A stretch of DNA of 64,000 bases from Enchytraeus crypticus. Its lineage: Eukaryota; Annelida; Clitellata; Enchytraeida; Enchytraeidae. The notes beneath the pieces are model-generated. The model was not told the origin of the DNA. It saw nothing but the letters and a program-made list of their open reading frames with translations, and did no database searches. Shown one piece after another: positions 1 through 11,410 of this stretch; positions within the stretch are counted from its first letter, which is position 1; every line of letters starts with the position of its first letter. Location of the stretch: contig CAJHZI010000478.1 of NCBI GenBank assembly GCA_905160935.1, forward strand, positions 2,885,001-2,949,000, in the 5' to 3' direction. The position numbers were made by a program, and so were the translations under genes.

Positions 1-427
1 AGTATTTATTGATTTTGTTAATGCATCAGCAACTGACAACTATAAATTTTGGTCTTAAACGAGCGCTGATATGGCAAGCAATGGTGAAAGTAAAGCCAAG
101 TATGCAGAAGCATAAGTGCATGGATTGCATCAGACATGGACTGAGAATTGAAACTACCGACAACTGCACGTGCTCATAAGAGGCGACTGAGGCAGATCTG
201 ACATTGAAGAGAATTATAGCCACGTGGTGATGATATTTCTGTGTTTTAGACCAATTGGTCGTTCATACTCTAGACTTGCAGAGTTCAAGTCGCTAAAGCA
301 ATTGTGGCATTGTACAGCCATGCTCATGACCGTTACTGTCCATTCAGCGCAACTATGGCATTTACAATAGAGCGGCGCTTTATAAATACACTTTTATTTC
401 TTATTCTTCTTTTTATTATTATTATTA

Positions 428-1040
428 TTTACCCCGGTGCAAAGAACCTGGGGTTTGATAAAAACGATTCAAGCAATACGTGCTGAATCGCCGCCCGGCT
501 ACTCGAGGTCATCAATCGGCTTAAAAGAATTGTTGAAGCAGACTGCATTAAATCTTTGCAAAGTCATGGAAAGCCTTTGCAAAGAAAAGATGTCTCTCGC
601 TTATCGCCGGTTTGCTCTGCAATAAGTCTGCCTATGCCATTAATAAAGTCAACTCCTTCGGGATTAATCGGGCCCATGGTTTCAATGGCCACCGGAACAA
701 CTTCATATCCTAAGGACAGATCACGGTTATTATTATTATTCTTATTATTATTATTATTTTATTTTTTTAATGCCCTGGGCTGTAAAGGGCCCTGGGCTAA
801 AAAATAAGATAAAAGAGACTTTATTTAATTAAAAGTTTTAAAAAAGCGATTAAAATAATTCCTCTGCACTCTGGGAAGCCGCTTTAGCCAAAGTGCTACT
901 GAAGCAGACTGCATTGAATCGCTGGAGAGCAATAGACAGTCGCTGCCACAGAAAAGATTTTTCGCGCTTATCACCAGTAATGGCGCTGGTCCTCCTTATT
1001 ATTATTATTATTACTATTATTATTATTATTATTATTATCA
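428..1040 (-). repeat. Two adjacent copies of dispersed repeat family F
   Basis: Two related units (about 428-720 and 725-1040), each with an (ATT)n tract. Shared words include GAAGCAGACTGCATT and the GC-rich pair GCCCTGGGC/GGGCCCTGGGC near 770-795. The same sequence occurs on the other strand at 49495-50005. It looks like a short interspersed element with an ATT-rich end; I see no coding capacity. Confidence 0.7.
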
Positions 1041-1386
1041 TCAGATGTGGATTAATGTCGGAAACCTAGAAACGGTCCATAAAATCCTGTATGCCTGCCA
1101 GTCCTTTTCATATTGAATATCCTCAAACAGTTTCATTTCTTTGAGGATTATTATCAGGCTCAACCATCTAGGAATGTGCTCTAAGTAAACAAAAATATAT
1201 GTTTAGAATTTTAAGATTAAGATATTACGTTAAAACGTTTGCTCCGGTCCATATTGAAAATTCTGAGTCGAAAGAACGTTGATTTAGAGTCCGTCCAAGA
1301 TTCTATTGAGAAACACAGTTTACCTGAAGCTGGCGTTATCTATGAAACTCTAAATCGAAACTTAATTCAGATTAGAGAAAGCTTAC

Positions 1387-1601
1387 CTTGGCAGGTCGGC
1401 CATCAACACCCGTCTTGTCGAAGTCTTCACCGATGTTGACGACCCCAGTATCGAACTTTGGTTCTCCAGTGACCTTGACGACCAGTCTAGCGGTGTTATG
1501 GGTGGCGTCGATGTTGATCTCCTTGCTTACCCAGGCATTGGGATTGGTTGCCAGCTCGTCGGTCAAGGCCATTATCATCTTTTTGAACTCTTCTGGAGAA
1601 T
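1387..1601 (-). CDS. Fatty-acid-binding protein, coding exon 2
   Basis: Continues exon 1 in phase after acceptor CTCTAG and runs to donor AAG|GTAAGC. It reads from SPEEFKKMIMALTDE to IGEDFDKTGVDGRPAK. The segment G-E-D-F-D-K-x-x-x-D-G-R matches the FABP consensus GEEFxExxxDGRxxK at the end of the first beta-sheet half. Exons 1 and 2 together give 95 residues; the family is usually about 130-140, so about 40 residues (normally two short exons) are missing. They should lie further along the minus strand, below position 1387 or beyond the left edge; I could not find them in 1-1386, which is mostly family F repeat. At 215 bases this exon is longer than the 173 usual in vertebrates, so the helical cap or first strands may be slightly extended. 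Confidence 0.8.
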
Positions 1602-2197
1602 CTAGAGATCAGAAATGTCTGCCCTCGTAATTTGATATTGCAGTGGGTGTTTTACATACCAGTATGCTTTAATATTAAATTGTGTTGTCATGCACTACGC
1701 TTGTTATTGAAAGGAAGTTTTTCGGCATTTGATAACATGCAGAAGTGGTTGCATTCATTATTGTGTGCTAGTTAATAACGCGACACATTAAGGAGCTTAT
1801 TGCATAAAACCTAAATTTATTTTATTTTATGGATCTTATTATTTATAATCGTAATATTTATAGATTTTTGAAGTATTAGTTAATATCAACATATATCAAT
1901 TTATAACTTATCTACTGTATTTACTGAAAACTTATGTATTTTTAGTTAGCTACGCAATGATATACGTGTTACAGTCTGTAAAAGTTTATTTTACAATTTC
2001 GTGCTTTAAACGAATAGATGAATGGAATACTGGATTGATGGATTGATGGCGGGATGGATGGATGTATTGATCGATTGATTGATGGATGGATGGATGAATG
2101 GATGAATGAATAGATGTGTGGATGGATAGATGGGTGGACGGATGGATGGAATTGAATGAATGAATGAAATAAATAAATTTTTAATGGCAGCACTTAC
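1602..2197 (-). other. FABP intron 1 with a TGGA/TGAA-type tandem repeat
   Basis: A 596-bp intron. Positions about 2030-2170 (plus strand) are a degenerate tetranucleotide array of GATG/GATT/GAAT units that reads as serine, histidine and isoleucine runs in spurious ORFs. The rest is AT-rich and unremarkable. Confidence 0.7.
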
Positions 2198-2267
2198 TAT
2201 TGGCATTTAAAAAGGCCTCCAGATTCTCAACTGAAGTCATTTTCCATTTTCCATTCATCGCCGTCAT
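2198..2267 (-). CDS. Fatty-acid-binding protein, coding exon 1
   Basis: Codes for the first 23 residues, starting MTAMNGKWKM and ending LEAFLNAN, plus one base of the next codon. It is followed by a strong donor (A|GTAAGT). The GKW motif close to the N terminus is the GxW signature of cytosolic fatty-acid-binding proteins (FABPs), small beta-barrel carriers of fatty acids and retinoids in the cytoplasm. A first exon of about 70 bases coding for about 24 residues is normal for this family. The leftmost ATG in frame was chosen; a second ATG three codons later is possible. The one-base overhang fits the next exon exactly. The small size put this exon below ORF-calling limits, so it rests on motif, donor and phase. 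Confidence 0.8.
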
Positions 2268-3107
2268 TTTCACACACAATTGATGTAAAAAATGAAATTT
2301 TTCAATCTTACAAACTCTGAAGCAGCTTAGAATTGTGCGGTGCTAGCAGAGATTTCGTAACAGATTTCTTAACAGAGACTGGGCTTTTATATCAAACCTG
2401 TATGGAACTTGAACTACATGTTGTGACCCACATAACGGTACCAGGTTTGCCCCCTCTGGTCCAGCCTTGTACATCAACAATGGCACAGCTAACAAGCAAA
2501 ACAAGTTGTGGTACTAGGCTCCTCACACGCAGTATATTAAAACAATTATATTTAACAGAAGTTAAGACTGTCATAAGAAATTACTAAACAAAAGTTGAAG
2601 AAGGCAGTGTAAATTCAATTTAGGAATCATATTTTCAAACCAATGAATACGTCACATTTTATTAAAGCAATATTTAAAAGAAAATTTAAGCGATCAGTTA
2701 CATATCTTTCTGCTGTTAGGCCTAAATCTTCAAGAAACTGAAATGATCCGGGGATATATTCCTAGGAATGGTGCTTTCGCTTTTACAAAGAATCAGTTTC
2801 TAGGACTTGGCAAAAAAACTCAATCGAATTTCGCTATAGTTTCATCAAGCTTAGATTTTGCACTCACCTTCTGAAAAACATGTAATGATATGCCTGGATC
2901 TATTTAATTGTGCTAATGATCGTATCATACCATCAGTACCTTTGTGTATCAAAGTCTTCTCTTCCCCCATAGATTTATTTCACCTTGCCTGACTCTTTTT
3001 TTGACTGGACCGGCACCGTTTAAGGTCTTTTTATTTATGTTTTACGCACATTTATGCACATGTTTTTCAGACCTTTTGGGGGAATCGATTTGAAGTGAAA
3101 AATTATG

Positions 3108-3166
3108 GGGACGTCCATGACATCATATTTTTATGAGTAAACGGACGTTAAACCTTTTATTATTAT
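3108..3166 (+). repeat. LINE-A 3' end fragment
   Basis: Contains the family landmarks GACGTCC, GACATCAT and AACGGACGTTAAACC followed by a short TTATTATT tail. It matches the 3' end of the LINE coding fragment at 22518-22880. Confidence 0.65.
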
Positions 3167-5009
3167 CAACAAATATTCAAAAGGTTTTTGGACCCATGAT
3201 GTGGGTGTCTTTTTGTTCCAACGTGCAAAAGTTTCAGCCACATATTGAACTTAAAAGCACGGTAAGTTTTGGAGATTTTCTTACTTTCTGAATCATTTAT
3301 ATTCCAATGTTTAATAGAACATTCAATCGCATAGTACGTAAACTAAAACATAAACACTAATTTTCATTTAACAGCTATAGTAAAACATGTACAATGGACT
3401 GGGAGAAAGGTACATATAAATAGTACTTTGGCCTCATCTGACTTGCGCAATAATTCCGCAACACTTATAAATAATAAATATGGATGAACACTGCGTGAAG
3501 TTGCCCATAAGTAGCCAGATATATAAAAACTAAGAATGACGTACTAGATGAAAATTGTTAAGGGGCTGTTATCGTATACATGTGCAATTTAAAGCTAAGA
3601 TTAGCATTTAAACGTTGACTTTTCAATTTTTCATAAAAGCTTGAGTATATGCAGTCCTAAGCTATGGAACATTTGATCGGACTCCATATCCTCTCTCTCT
3701 CTCTCTCTATTTCTTCTGACTTTCAGTCAAATATCTTTAGTATTATATTAGCTCAATATTGTTTTAGTTTACTTAAATATTTGTTATCCGAAGTATACTA
3801 TCTTTTGCATTAACTTTATTTAACTATGTTGTCGATATTTTTAGAGTAATCTTATTTTAATGGGTTTTAATTAGTATTTATGGTTTCCACAGGTTCCACA
3901 ATATTCAGTAGCATAGAATGATAGAAAGCAATAGTAAACTTATTTGTTACTCTTATTAGTAGCTGCTACTGACTGCATTACCTCACAGAGCTCAGGTTGT
4001 GGTAACCCTTTTCTTCTTGATTTTTTCTTTAATTTCTAGCTACAAAAGTTTTACATGCTATCAATAATGACTTGAGAAGAAAATAAAAAGGTCGAAGGTA
4101 AAAAAATATAGAATCTGCTGAAAGAAGAAAAAATATATGACTCAGCGGGTTGTTGATGCAGCTGATGCTGAAATGAAAACAATTAACGCTTAGGAAAGCC
4201 TACATTAAGTAGACTAACCAATCATGACAGAGGAAAACAACTCCACCGTAGACTTGCCTACGAAAGTATCACAGGTTTTGATGTAGTGATATCTGGCAAA
4301 ATTGTTGAGTTTCTAGGGTCATTGACTGATTAGATATGTCAGAATAGATCTCAGTCTAATATTAAAATGAAATATATAGCTTAGCTAGGAATTTAATAGG
4401 TCATATACAGTAGTAAGTGTACTCGCTTAAGTTACGAGCTCATTTAGAATGTAATGGTAGTGCTGAAAGGGTTAAGTTGTCCTGCGTTAATTCTGCAATT
4501 CTTTCCCTTGTACAAACTTAGAATATATTTGAAGTTGTAAAGGTCAAATAAACAGTAGACTTTGTGCATAGACCTCTGTTTAGCTTGCACATCAGTACTG
4601 AATATTTTTATAATAAGCATATTGCTTCTGGTTCATTTGCCAATTAAATCGCACATAAATCTTGGATTTTAAATACCTTTCTGCTGCTTATATAAACAAG
4701 CTATCAAAGGTTAGTCTTGTTGTTATTGTTTATAAATATAAACTTTGATGTCACGAAAAGTCTAGTAGTAAATAAAACTGAAACGCATAGTTGTTGTTTA
4801 TGACGTAGTTGTTATCCGTGATGCGAGTTCTACGCTTTCTCAAAGTGAGTGATAATGGCTAAAGTTGAGCTCAAGATCAGTTTACTCGAAAGCATATCGA
4901 CAACGGGCGACAATTTGCTTTGAACCTGCACTCTTTGACTCATTTAAATGATTTAAAGACTACAGGAAAAGCTTTAAATTGGCTCCGGGTTATTATTATT
5001 GGTGTAGAT

Positions 5010-5160
5010 TCGGCATTCAATCAATCAACTTTCATTCAATCAACATTCAATCAATTAACATTCAATCAATCAACATTCAATCAATCAACATTCAGTCAAT
5101 CAACAATTAATCAATCAACATTCAATTAATCAAAAATCAATCAATCAACAATCAATCAGC
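5010..5160. repeat. CAATCAACATT minisatellite
   Basis: About ten degenerate units of 12-16 bases built from CAATCAATCAACATT. The same CAAT motif forms arrays at 23983-24300 and 26298-26392 next to IF exons. Confidence 0.7.
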
Positions 5161-6059
5161 ACTTATTTTAATAAGCGTCGCTGGACTCATATATCTCAGA
5201 GACGCTAAATGGGTAGAAGAGAGTTATGTAGACACCAATGGTAGTCCATATTTGGTATAAAATTTAGACTCTAGCTTATATGATATTGGACGATCACTAA
5301 ACCTCTTACTCAAAAGCCTTTGCTACATAAAAATATACAATCGCTACCCTACAGGTTCACAAATCTCGTTTTTACAGATGCTCTTTAACACAATCAGTTA
5401 TCGGTGAGTTCAATTTCGAGAATGCACTCAGACAATTCCACCCGAGCAAGAAAAATCTACATCGGTGTATTGAGAGTCTGTAGTTTAAATTAGACTTTTT
5501 GATGATTTGGAGCAGCCATACAGTTCTATTTTCTGTAATATTTAAGATCTTGAGTTATCATATAGCGGTGTTATGGCCGGTGTCCGGTCTTAGAGATAGC
5601 TTTACAGGTTCCTTGTAGATAACTATTAATCATTTCTATGGTTAATCATATCTTCGCAATTAATAGCGCCAATCGGCAGAAAGCTCCGATACAAGATTAA
5701 CCTTCAATAAGTCCAAGGATATATCCATCATAAAAATTGTTCCAGAAAGTTCAAGGATAAAGAAATATAGAAGTTGGCACGATTGTGCTAAGTTACAGTA
5801 GTCAAGACTTGAATGAACTATAGAATTGAATTTAATTATGCTTAATTTAATGTAATTATATTATTATCTGTCAGAGGACTCATATTTTCGTCCAAGCTGA
5901 AAGATTTGAAGAATATATCAATTAAGTCACAATTTTCATAGAATACATTCCATCAATACAGTGTAATGCAAGCGGATATTCGAAATAATACAGAAAATGT
6001 TATTTTAGATTTTATGAACGGCGTCAGTTAGAATATATTCTGTTTTTTATAGATTAACG

Positions 6060-6262
6060 TATCACCCGCGTTGTGTCCGGGTTGCTTAAGAATAGACTAA
6101 CGGTGGAATGCAAATGTCGTAAAAGTCGACAAGGCATTAAGATAAAAATCATCTTCGGAACGGTCACTCGGTTAGTGAGAGCCTAGGCTCCAGATATGGC
6201 TACAACAGTTTCTACTCCCGACCCTAGTTAATCTGGGATTCAAGGGAAGATGATGAAAATGA
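6060..6262 (-). repeat. Dispersed repeat family E
   Basis: Shares blocks with 54778-55055 and 47045-47265: GTGTCCGGGTTG, GAGCCTAGGCTCCAG, CCCGACCCTAGTTAA and AAGGGAAGATGATGA. It is non-coding, short and interspersed, with a GATGAT tail. Confidence 0.7.
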
Positions 6263-7099
6263 TGATATATTTACACAAGCATAGTGGCGCAAAGATAGCA
6301 TTCGGATATTCAGTACGTATATACATGTACATACACAGAAAAAGATGCAATTCTCTTCTTTATGACTTTAAAGTTAGAATTCTGTAGCATGAATCTAGCT
6401 GGCTGTAGCATCTCGCATCAAACAGGAGTTTATTTACATAAACAGCGGCAGCATTATAACATAGGCGTGGTGCCTGTAGCCGTACGCTGCTATACGCCTA
6501 CTCGCTGTTTAAATGCACTCTGATGCAAAAAATAACAGCTAATTATTGTCATTATGCATGTATTCATTTGCTGTCTTTTCAATTTGTGTGTTAGCAGCCA
6601 TAGCGTTCAGTTGTGTTATCTTACTAATCCTATATTTTAATCCTCAGATTTGTCACAATTACTAAATGTTGAAATGCAACTGGAAGGAAATATTGAAATT
6701 AAGGTAGAGCGAAATACTGAAATAGAATTAGCCCTTAAACGGTATCGTAATTTTTCACCTTAATTTGGTAACCTGGGGTGTATTTGCACCCCAAGGGTTT
6801 AATATGTATAAACTCGATCTATTATTGTTTTAAATCATACAAATAAAAAATAATTCCTGTTGTAATTATTTTTTTACAATTATTATTCTTGGAGAGTTTT
6901 AATTAATTGTCAATCGGGATATCTATGAAGAATATTCGCACAATCCACATATGTATTGAAGATAGCTTAACTTAAATATCTTAGTTAGCAAAAGTTAACT
7001 TGCGATAGCTTAACTAAAATAGTGTCTTGCTATTTTAATACCGTACTAAGTTTTATAGTATCTAAATATTTAGAAGCTATAAAAGAGCTGTATGCACTA

Positions 7100-8554
7100 G
7101 CGCATAGGCTTTTAAAGTTTCTAGCTTCAACTTTGACAAATTATTGTTGAATGTTCTTCATAGCATTTATTTATTTATCATGCGCATGCCACAAACATAG
7201 ACTTTACAATTGTACACAAACAGCATCAGCGCATGAACGGAGATAAAGGCCACAAGTGGCACTTACATATTCCGAATTTAAAAGCAGAAGGAAGTAATCA
7301 TATTAAAATATACACAAAGGTACATTTAGCAAGTTCAAATATTAAAATGATTTGGATATTGCACAATTGAACATCAAAAACTTGAAAATACAGACATATA
7401 ATTTAAGTTAAACAGATTACTTTACACACAGTTGTCATAAATGGCAATATTAAAATAGGTAAAAACAATAGATTACTTAGAATTTTAAAAAAATTAAAAA
7501 AATTTATATGAAGGAAATCTTTACAGATAACGAGTTAATGCTTTTAATATAGTACCTTAACTTTTCAAATATGTGCTAAGGTCGATACCGTCTAAACTCT
7601 TTTTAAAAGAGTTTAAGTTAGATGCGTTTACAATACTTGGGGGTAGTGAATTCCAACAATCAATGCATCGGTTTTTGAACATGATTTCTGACAGATGATG
7701 CAGCGCGTGCGCACTTTTTTGTCCCGTTTTCATGGACAAATATAGCACATGCCCTGAGTTTTGTGCACGGTAGTAGGATTCACAAGTTTAGTCACATCAA
7801 AGCCGAGGGGCTGCAAAGCTAGCTTTGGACCTTTCTGCATGACTTGTGATATCTAATCGCCTCTCTTGTTCCGAAAGAACCAGACTGGCCGCAAGATCAG
7901 ACAGGAACTTGTGTCTCTTGGTGCTCTTGCCGTTGTTCCAATCTTGAATTTTTTCAACCCATATCACTTAAACATCCACTGCGGCAATGTCCAGAATGTT
8001 CATGAACAGACACAGAGGCCATCGTCTAGTGCCTCTCTTACAAGAGTAAGTACGGACCAGGTGGTCGAGATTATCAACACCGGATTTGCTTGCGTTGTAA
8101 TGCAATGATATATCTTACTTACTGTCGTCCTCTTTCGAAGTATGTTTGTCGCGGTGCATGGTGCTAAGTAGTATAAAGCTGTTGCTTTGTTCATCTTTGG
8201 AACGTAATTGACTAATGAAAATTGATCGTGGAATCCAAAGATTGAAGACTTAACTTCGCGTGAACGTGATTACTGTATTTGTTCTGGAATTTCTCGCTTG
8301 TTTTTTCTCATTGATCAAACGATAGTTGTATTGACCAGAAGAAGCTCTTGTACTAGATTTATTCCTGTGAAGAAGTTATCACAAGTAACATTACGACCAG
8401 TCATATGCCATGGCTGCGTTAGACGCTTCACAATCTGTTCTCCTTGGTTTTGATCTCGTGCTGTTTGTGGTTCCCGCCCCAGATAAATTTCCCCATTGAG
8501 TGGGGAAATTTGTTTTAGAACAGTTAACAAGAGTAATATCAGCTCAAATAACAT
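7100..8554 (-). pseudogene. piggyBac transposase remnant (DDE_Tnp_1_7 type)
   Basis: Read down the minus strand with frame changes, this matches the C-terminal two-thirds of a piggyBac transposase. The blocks in order are GEIYLGREP, GEQIVKRLTQPWHMTGRNVTC followed by DNFFT (8500-8330), RKNKREIPEQ (about 8310-8280), FGFHDQFSLVNYVPKMNKA (about 8240-8180), STMHRDKHTSKEDD (about 8165-8120), SGVDNLDHLVRTYSCKRGTR then RWPLCLFMNILDIAA (about 8085-7965), and a cysteine-rich region with CYIC and RCIIC (about 7735-7690). DNFFT carries one catalytic aspartate and SGVDNLDHLV covers the region of the others. Stops follow NTTIV and EDDSK, frameshifts occur, and the N-terminal part is missing, so it cannot make active enzyme. 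The last cysteine segment (EEHSTIIC) resumes at about 7155, beyond the inserted LINE. Confidence 0.85.
7165..7688 (-). mobile_element. 5'-truncated LINE inserted in the piggyBac C-terminal domain
   Basis: The minus strand reads FKNRCIDCWNSLPPSIVNAS and then LNSFKKSLDGIDLSTYLKS, ending in a stop near 7556. This is the typical last segment of CR1/L2-group and related LINE reverse transcriptase polyproteins (N-R-x-I-D-x-W-N-S-L-P). About 390 bases of 3' untranslated sequence follow, ending in an ATAAATAAATAAATGC tail at about 7165-7180. Both flanks read as piggyBac, so it landed inside the transposon. Confidence 0.75.
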
Positions 8555-9514
8555 TGTTTCACAATAATAAAATTCACTGTAGAATATAATTTCCTATGTT
8601 AATTTACTGGGGTGTATTCACACCCCAGGTTACCAAAGTAGGTATGCTCACATAATAGGCCACACCCATCACCCTCTAAGGGCGTGGCATTCTAGTAATT
8701 TTTGCAGAATATGAGTAAGGGGTAACTGAAGGCATTCGTAGAATGGACAGCTGATAGTATGCGAAGGGAGAGAAGAAATGAGAGAAGAAATCGGCTATAG
8801 AAGGAGGCTGAGGTGTATTTACACCCCAGGTTACCAATTAAGGGTTAGTGTGACTTTACTGGAGCTAAATTCGGTTAATGATTATCAAGTAGAACAAAAC
8901 TTTAATTCCAAAAAAATTGTGGGGCCTAAACAAAATATAATATGTCTGACGATTTGAATTTTAATATTATCTAAAATTCTAAACTGAGCTGTTAATAAAT
9001 TAACGTGTTTTAAGTGCAGGGGTGAGGGTTATATATTATTCTAAATGTTATCTGTGCTCAATGTTGTCGTAGACAACAGTTGCACTTTAATTGCTTTGTT
9101 GTTGAGGGCTCAGCCATTGATCAGGAGCTAAAATTCTTCGATCATAATAGGCATTCAATTCTACAGGATCGCATGTTCCGCTGAACTATTCAATTAACCT
9201 ATTCAGGTGAATACTTTATCACCCATCATATGAAACATTTATCATATGAATAATCTAACTTAAACTGTTGAATAAATCATCTGTAATGAATCAATATATC
9301 TGATGCAGCAATTGATTGAATCATCTGTACTGAATCAATCTACCTGATGAAGCAATTGATTGAATCATCTGTACTGAATATATGAATCAATCGATGTAGA
9401 TTTAGCGGCCCGTTTCTCAGAAGGAGATCTATAAGTCTTGGACATCAGTGTGAAACAACAGCAATTTAGAAATAAAGAATACATACAAGCTTACGAAGAG
9501 CAATTATCTGCCAG

Positions 9515-9840
9515 GTGGCAGGTCCAAGGTACATATTCATACTCCGTGTCTGCTTACACGCTCCACCAGAACATTTTATTGGTCTACAGGTTAATCACTT
9601 AATAAAAAAGAATGCCTTATCTATCACTTATGTTAAGTAAAGTAAAGCTGGCAAAGCTAAGGTTAATGTCAGTTTCCTCACTCGAAAGCGATGTCAGTGA
9701 CGGGCGAGCCCAGGATTTGAACCCGCACCTACTGATCCTACAGATATAATAATATAGTCTATAACTTGGGAAAAATATTGCTTCTGAGGTGGTTTCCCGT
9801 TCCTTTTCTCTGTTCTTGTTTAGTCGTCTCTTTAACTAAG
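9515..9840 (-). repeat. SINE-D interrupted by a SINE-B insertion
   Basis: The D halves are 9515-9632 (GGCAGGTCCAAGGTACATAT through ATGCCTTATCTATCACTTATG) and 9756-9840 (AGTCTATAACTTGGG through GAGGTGGTTTCCCGTTCC). The same two halves are contiguous in the D copies at 60335-60540 and 47800-48010. The interruption, 9633-9755, is a SINE-B in minus orientation. Confidence 0.7.
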
Positions 9841-9949
9841 AACTGTGTTACTTTACGAATATAGAGAACTGCTATTGCGGGCACCGGTGCACATATTACA
9901 TCTAGAGTATTAAAATTTGCATTTCACTAGCTCGTCAATCCTAATGTAA

Positions 9950-10078
9950 AGCTACGGTTAACGTCAGTTTCCTCTCTCGAATGCGATGTCAGTGACGGGC
10001 GAGCCCAGGATTTTAACCCCGTACATACTGATTCGCGGTCGAGTATCTTACCGAATTCATCAATGGCTCCAGCCTAAA
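9950..10078 (-). repeat. SINE-B (tRNA-like)
   Basis: Minus-orientation copy with the landmarks TCAGTTTCCTC, GATGTCAGTGACGGGCGAGC and CTGATTCGCGGTCGAGTATC. The family is described at 57704-58064. Confidence 0.75.
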
Positions 10079-10939
10079 ATTATATTATTAGACATCGATG
10101 GAGTATATTATACTGCCAGTAGAGTGGAATCCGGGAGAATAGAACAAAGGATTGATAAGCAACATCTGCTTCATGGAAGCAAGCTGTTATCAGATAACCT
10201 TGGCGTCTGTTTTTTGCCACCGTGCCAGCGTTTGCGTAACTTGAGCGGATAACGTCCCTGAATTAGATGAGTTTATTATGCCACTAGCAATCTATCCTAG
10301 CAGAAAGTCTGCTGCTAGATTACGTTGCATCATGTAGAATGAAATACGAAGCCAGATTTGAACGCCCTTTTTATCGTCTGACTGTGTAAGATGACTGTAC
10401 TAGGATCCAATCAAATGTTTTTAATAGAACATTACATATTTTCGGTTTTTGCGATAGATTTTGAAATATTGCACAAAGCCAAGGCCAAGTTTAGAGTTAA
10501 TTTTCTAATCGATGGAACAGATTGATCAAGTGCTCGATAGACAAGTGTCTATTTAATAGTAGTTGTCAGGGATGTAAATTCGCAATAATCTCTCCGTAAT
10601 GAGCTCAATGAGCCCAATAATAATCAAGATGATAGGAATTCTGCTAAACAAGAAATACAGATTAAGACACCGCCAGTGAGCATTTAGCCTACAGTTTTAC
10701 TTTTTTTCGAATAACAACAAGTTTTACGACTTAATACTCATTTATTGCAGTTAAAAGAGTATTATATTATGATCTATGATACAGTTACGAATCTGGGTCA
10801 TTTAAAATCGCTAATATTTTTGCATAATATAATAGTAGAATAACAATAATTAATCATTTAATTTATAATGAATAGCTCAATAACATTTAGGAATTTAGTT
10901 TTTAATAGTTTAATAATTATATTTTTTATCTCGACACTA

Positions 10940-11165
10940 CCTAGGCTGGGATTCAGAGGAAACACTTCAACTTTTTAGTAACTTTTTAATAATATAATTT
11001 TAGTGACTAATCGCCTAACTGATCTGAGTGTAAAATCTCGCACAATCACTAGACTTGTTATATTGAAAATGGTCTAAATTTCCTAACGGTTTAAACATGT
11101 GGAATTAAAAGTGATAGATATCAACATAGTTGATCATTTCACTATAATGCGTGTTTACTTTTAAT
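10940..11165 (-). repeat. Dispersed repeat family G
   Basis: Shares TTTAAACATGTGGAATTAAA, GTGATAGATATCAACATAGT and TTGATCATTTCACTATAATG with 53985-54145, and the reverse complement with 36257-36500. The better-preserved 36-kb copy has GGGATTCGAACCC, a B-box-like RNA polymerase III element, so a tRNA-derived SINE is likely. Confidence 0.7.
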
Positions 11166-11201
11166 ATTAGGATTTTGTGTATTTTCAGATTGGCAATCCT
11201 A

Positions 11202-11410
11202 ATGGCGACTCCAGCTAAGATAAACATAAAGAACATCGATTACTTTAAGTTCAAGAAGTTCGTGATAGACGGGAACAGAGACGACTATGTCTCCTGCAGC
11301 AGAGAGGTCAAGGCATTGTGTGACTCTGTACAGACCTTGACCTTCAGGGACGAGGAATTTGATGTGGCTACGGATAGACGACGTTTTGAAGAAATCCGAA
11401 TGTATTATAC
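11202..11410 (+). CDS. Uncharacterised 557-residue protein, exon 1
   Basis: Starts at ATG 11202, 14 bases after a good acceptor (TTTTCAG, ending 11188). A non-coding first exon therefore probably lies upstream. Codes MATPAKINIKNIDYFKFKKF through RRRFEEIRMYY plus two bases and ends at donor AC|GTTAGT. The residues are charged and look globular, with no signal peptide. The next exon restores the split threonine codon. I do not recognise the family from this part. Confidence 0.75.

Larger units (their letters stand above)
2268..6731. other. Gene-free stretch between the FABP gene and the piggyBac element
   Basis: AT-rich DNA with no exon I can support. It holds a LINE-A 3' end at 3108-3166, a CT microsatellite at about 3690-3710, a degenerate SINE-B piece at about 4850-4930, a CAATCAACATT-type minisatellite at about 5010-5160 and a family E copy at about 6060-6262. 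The FABP promoter should lie just above 2267, but I see no clear TATA box there. Confidence 0.6.
6732..8844 (-). mobile_element. piggyBac-type DNA transposon, degenerate
   Basis: The ends read CCCTTAA (6732-6738) and TTAAGGG (8838-8844), and both are directly followed outward by TTAG. Longer inverted matches sit just inside: TTTGGTAACCTGGGGTGTA at about 6764-6782 and its complement at about 8814-8836. A third copy of the terminal motif lies at 8606-8637. The interior holds a broken piggyBac transposase on the minus strand, and a LINE fragment is inserted at about 7165-7685. piggyBac elements normally duplicate TTAA; here both flanks are TTAG. The left end also carries about 25 extra bases between CCCTTAA and GGTAACC compared with the right. 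Confidence 0.7.
8845..11201. other. Gene-free stretch upstream of the 557-residue protein gene
   Basis: No exon found. It contains a degraded LINE-H tail at about 9050-9105, a 44-bp tandem repeat at about 9272-9385, a SINE-D copy split by SINE-B (9515-9840), a second SINE-B (9950-10078) and a family G copy (10940-11165). The last ends about 20 bases from the splice acceptor used just before the start codon at 11202. Confidence 0.6.

Noticed and set aside
1239-1380. Plus-strand reading frame SILKILSRKNVDLESVQDSI and following, which looks protein-like
   Set aside because: It begins at a non-ATG codon, overlaps the FABP exon 2 donor on the other strand at its end, has no splice or start support and matches no family I know.
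1969-2206. Ser/Ile/His-repeat ORFs on the minus strand
   Set aside because: Translation of the tetranucleotide array in FABP intron 1.
2333-2587. 84-codon plus-strand ORF upstream of the FABP gene
   Set aside because: No recognisable motif, no homologous neighbour and no splice context. It is probably chance.
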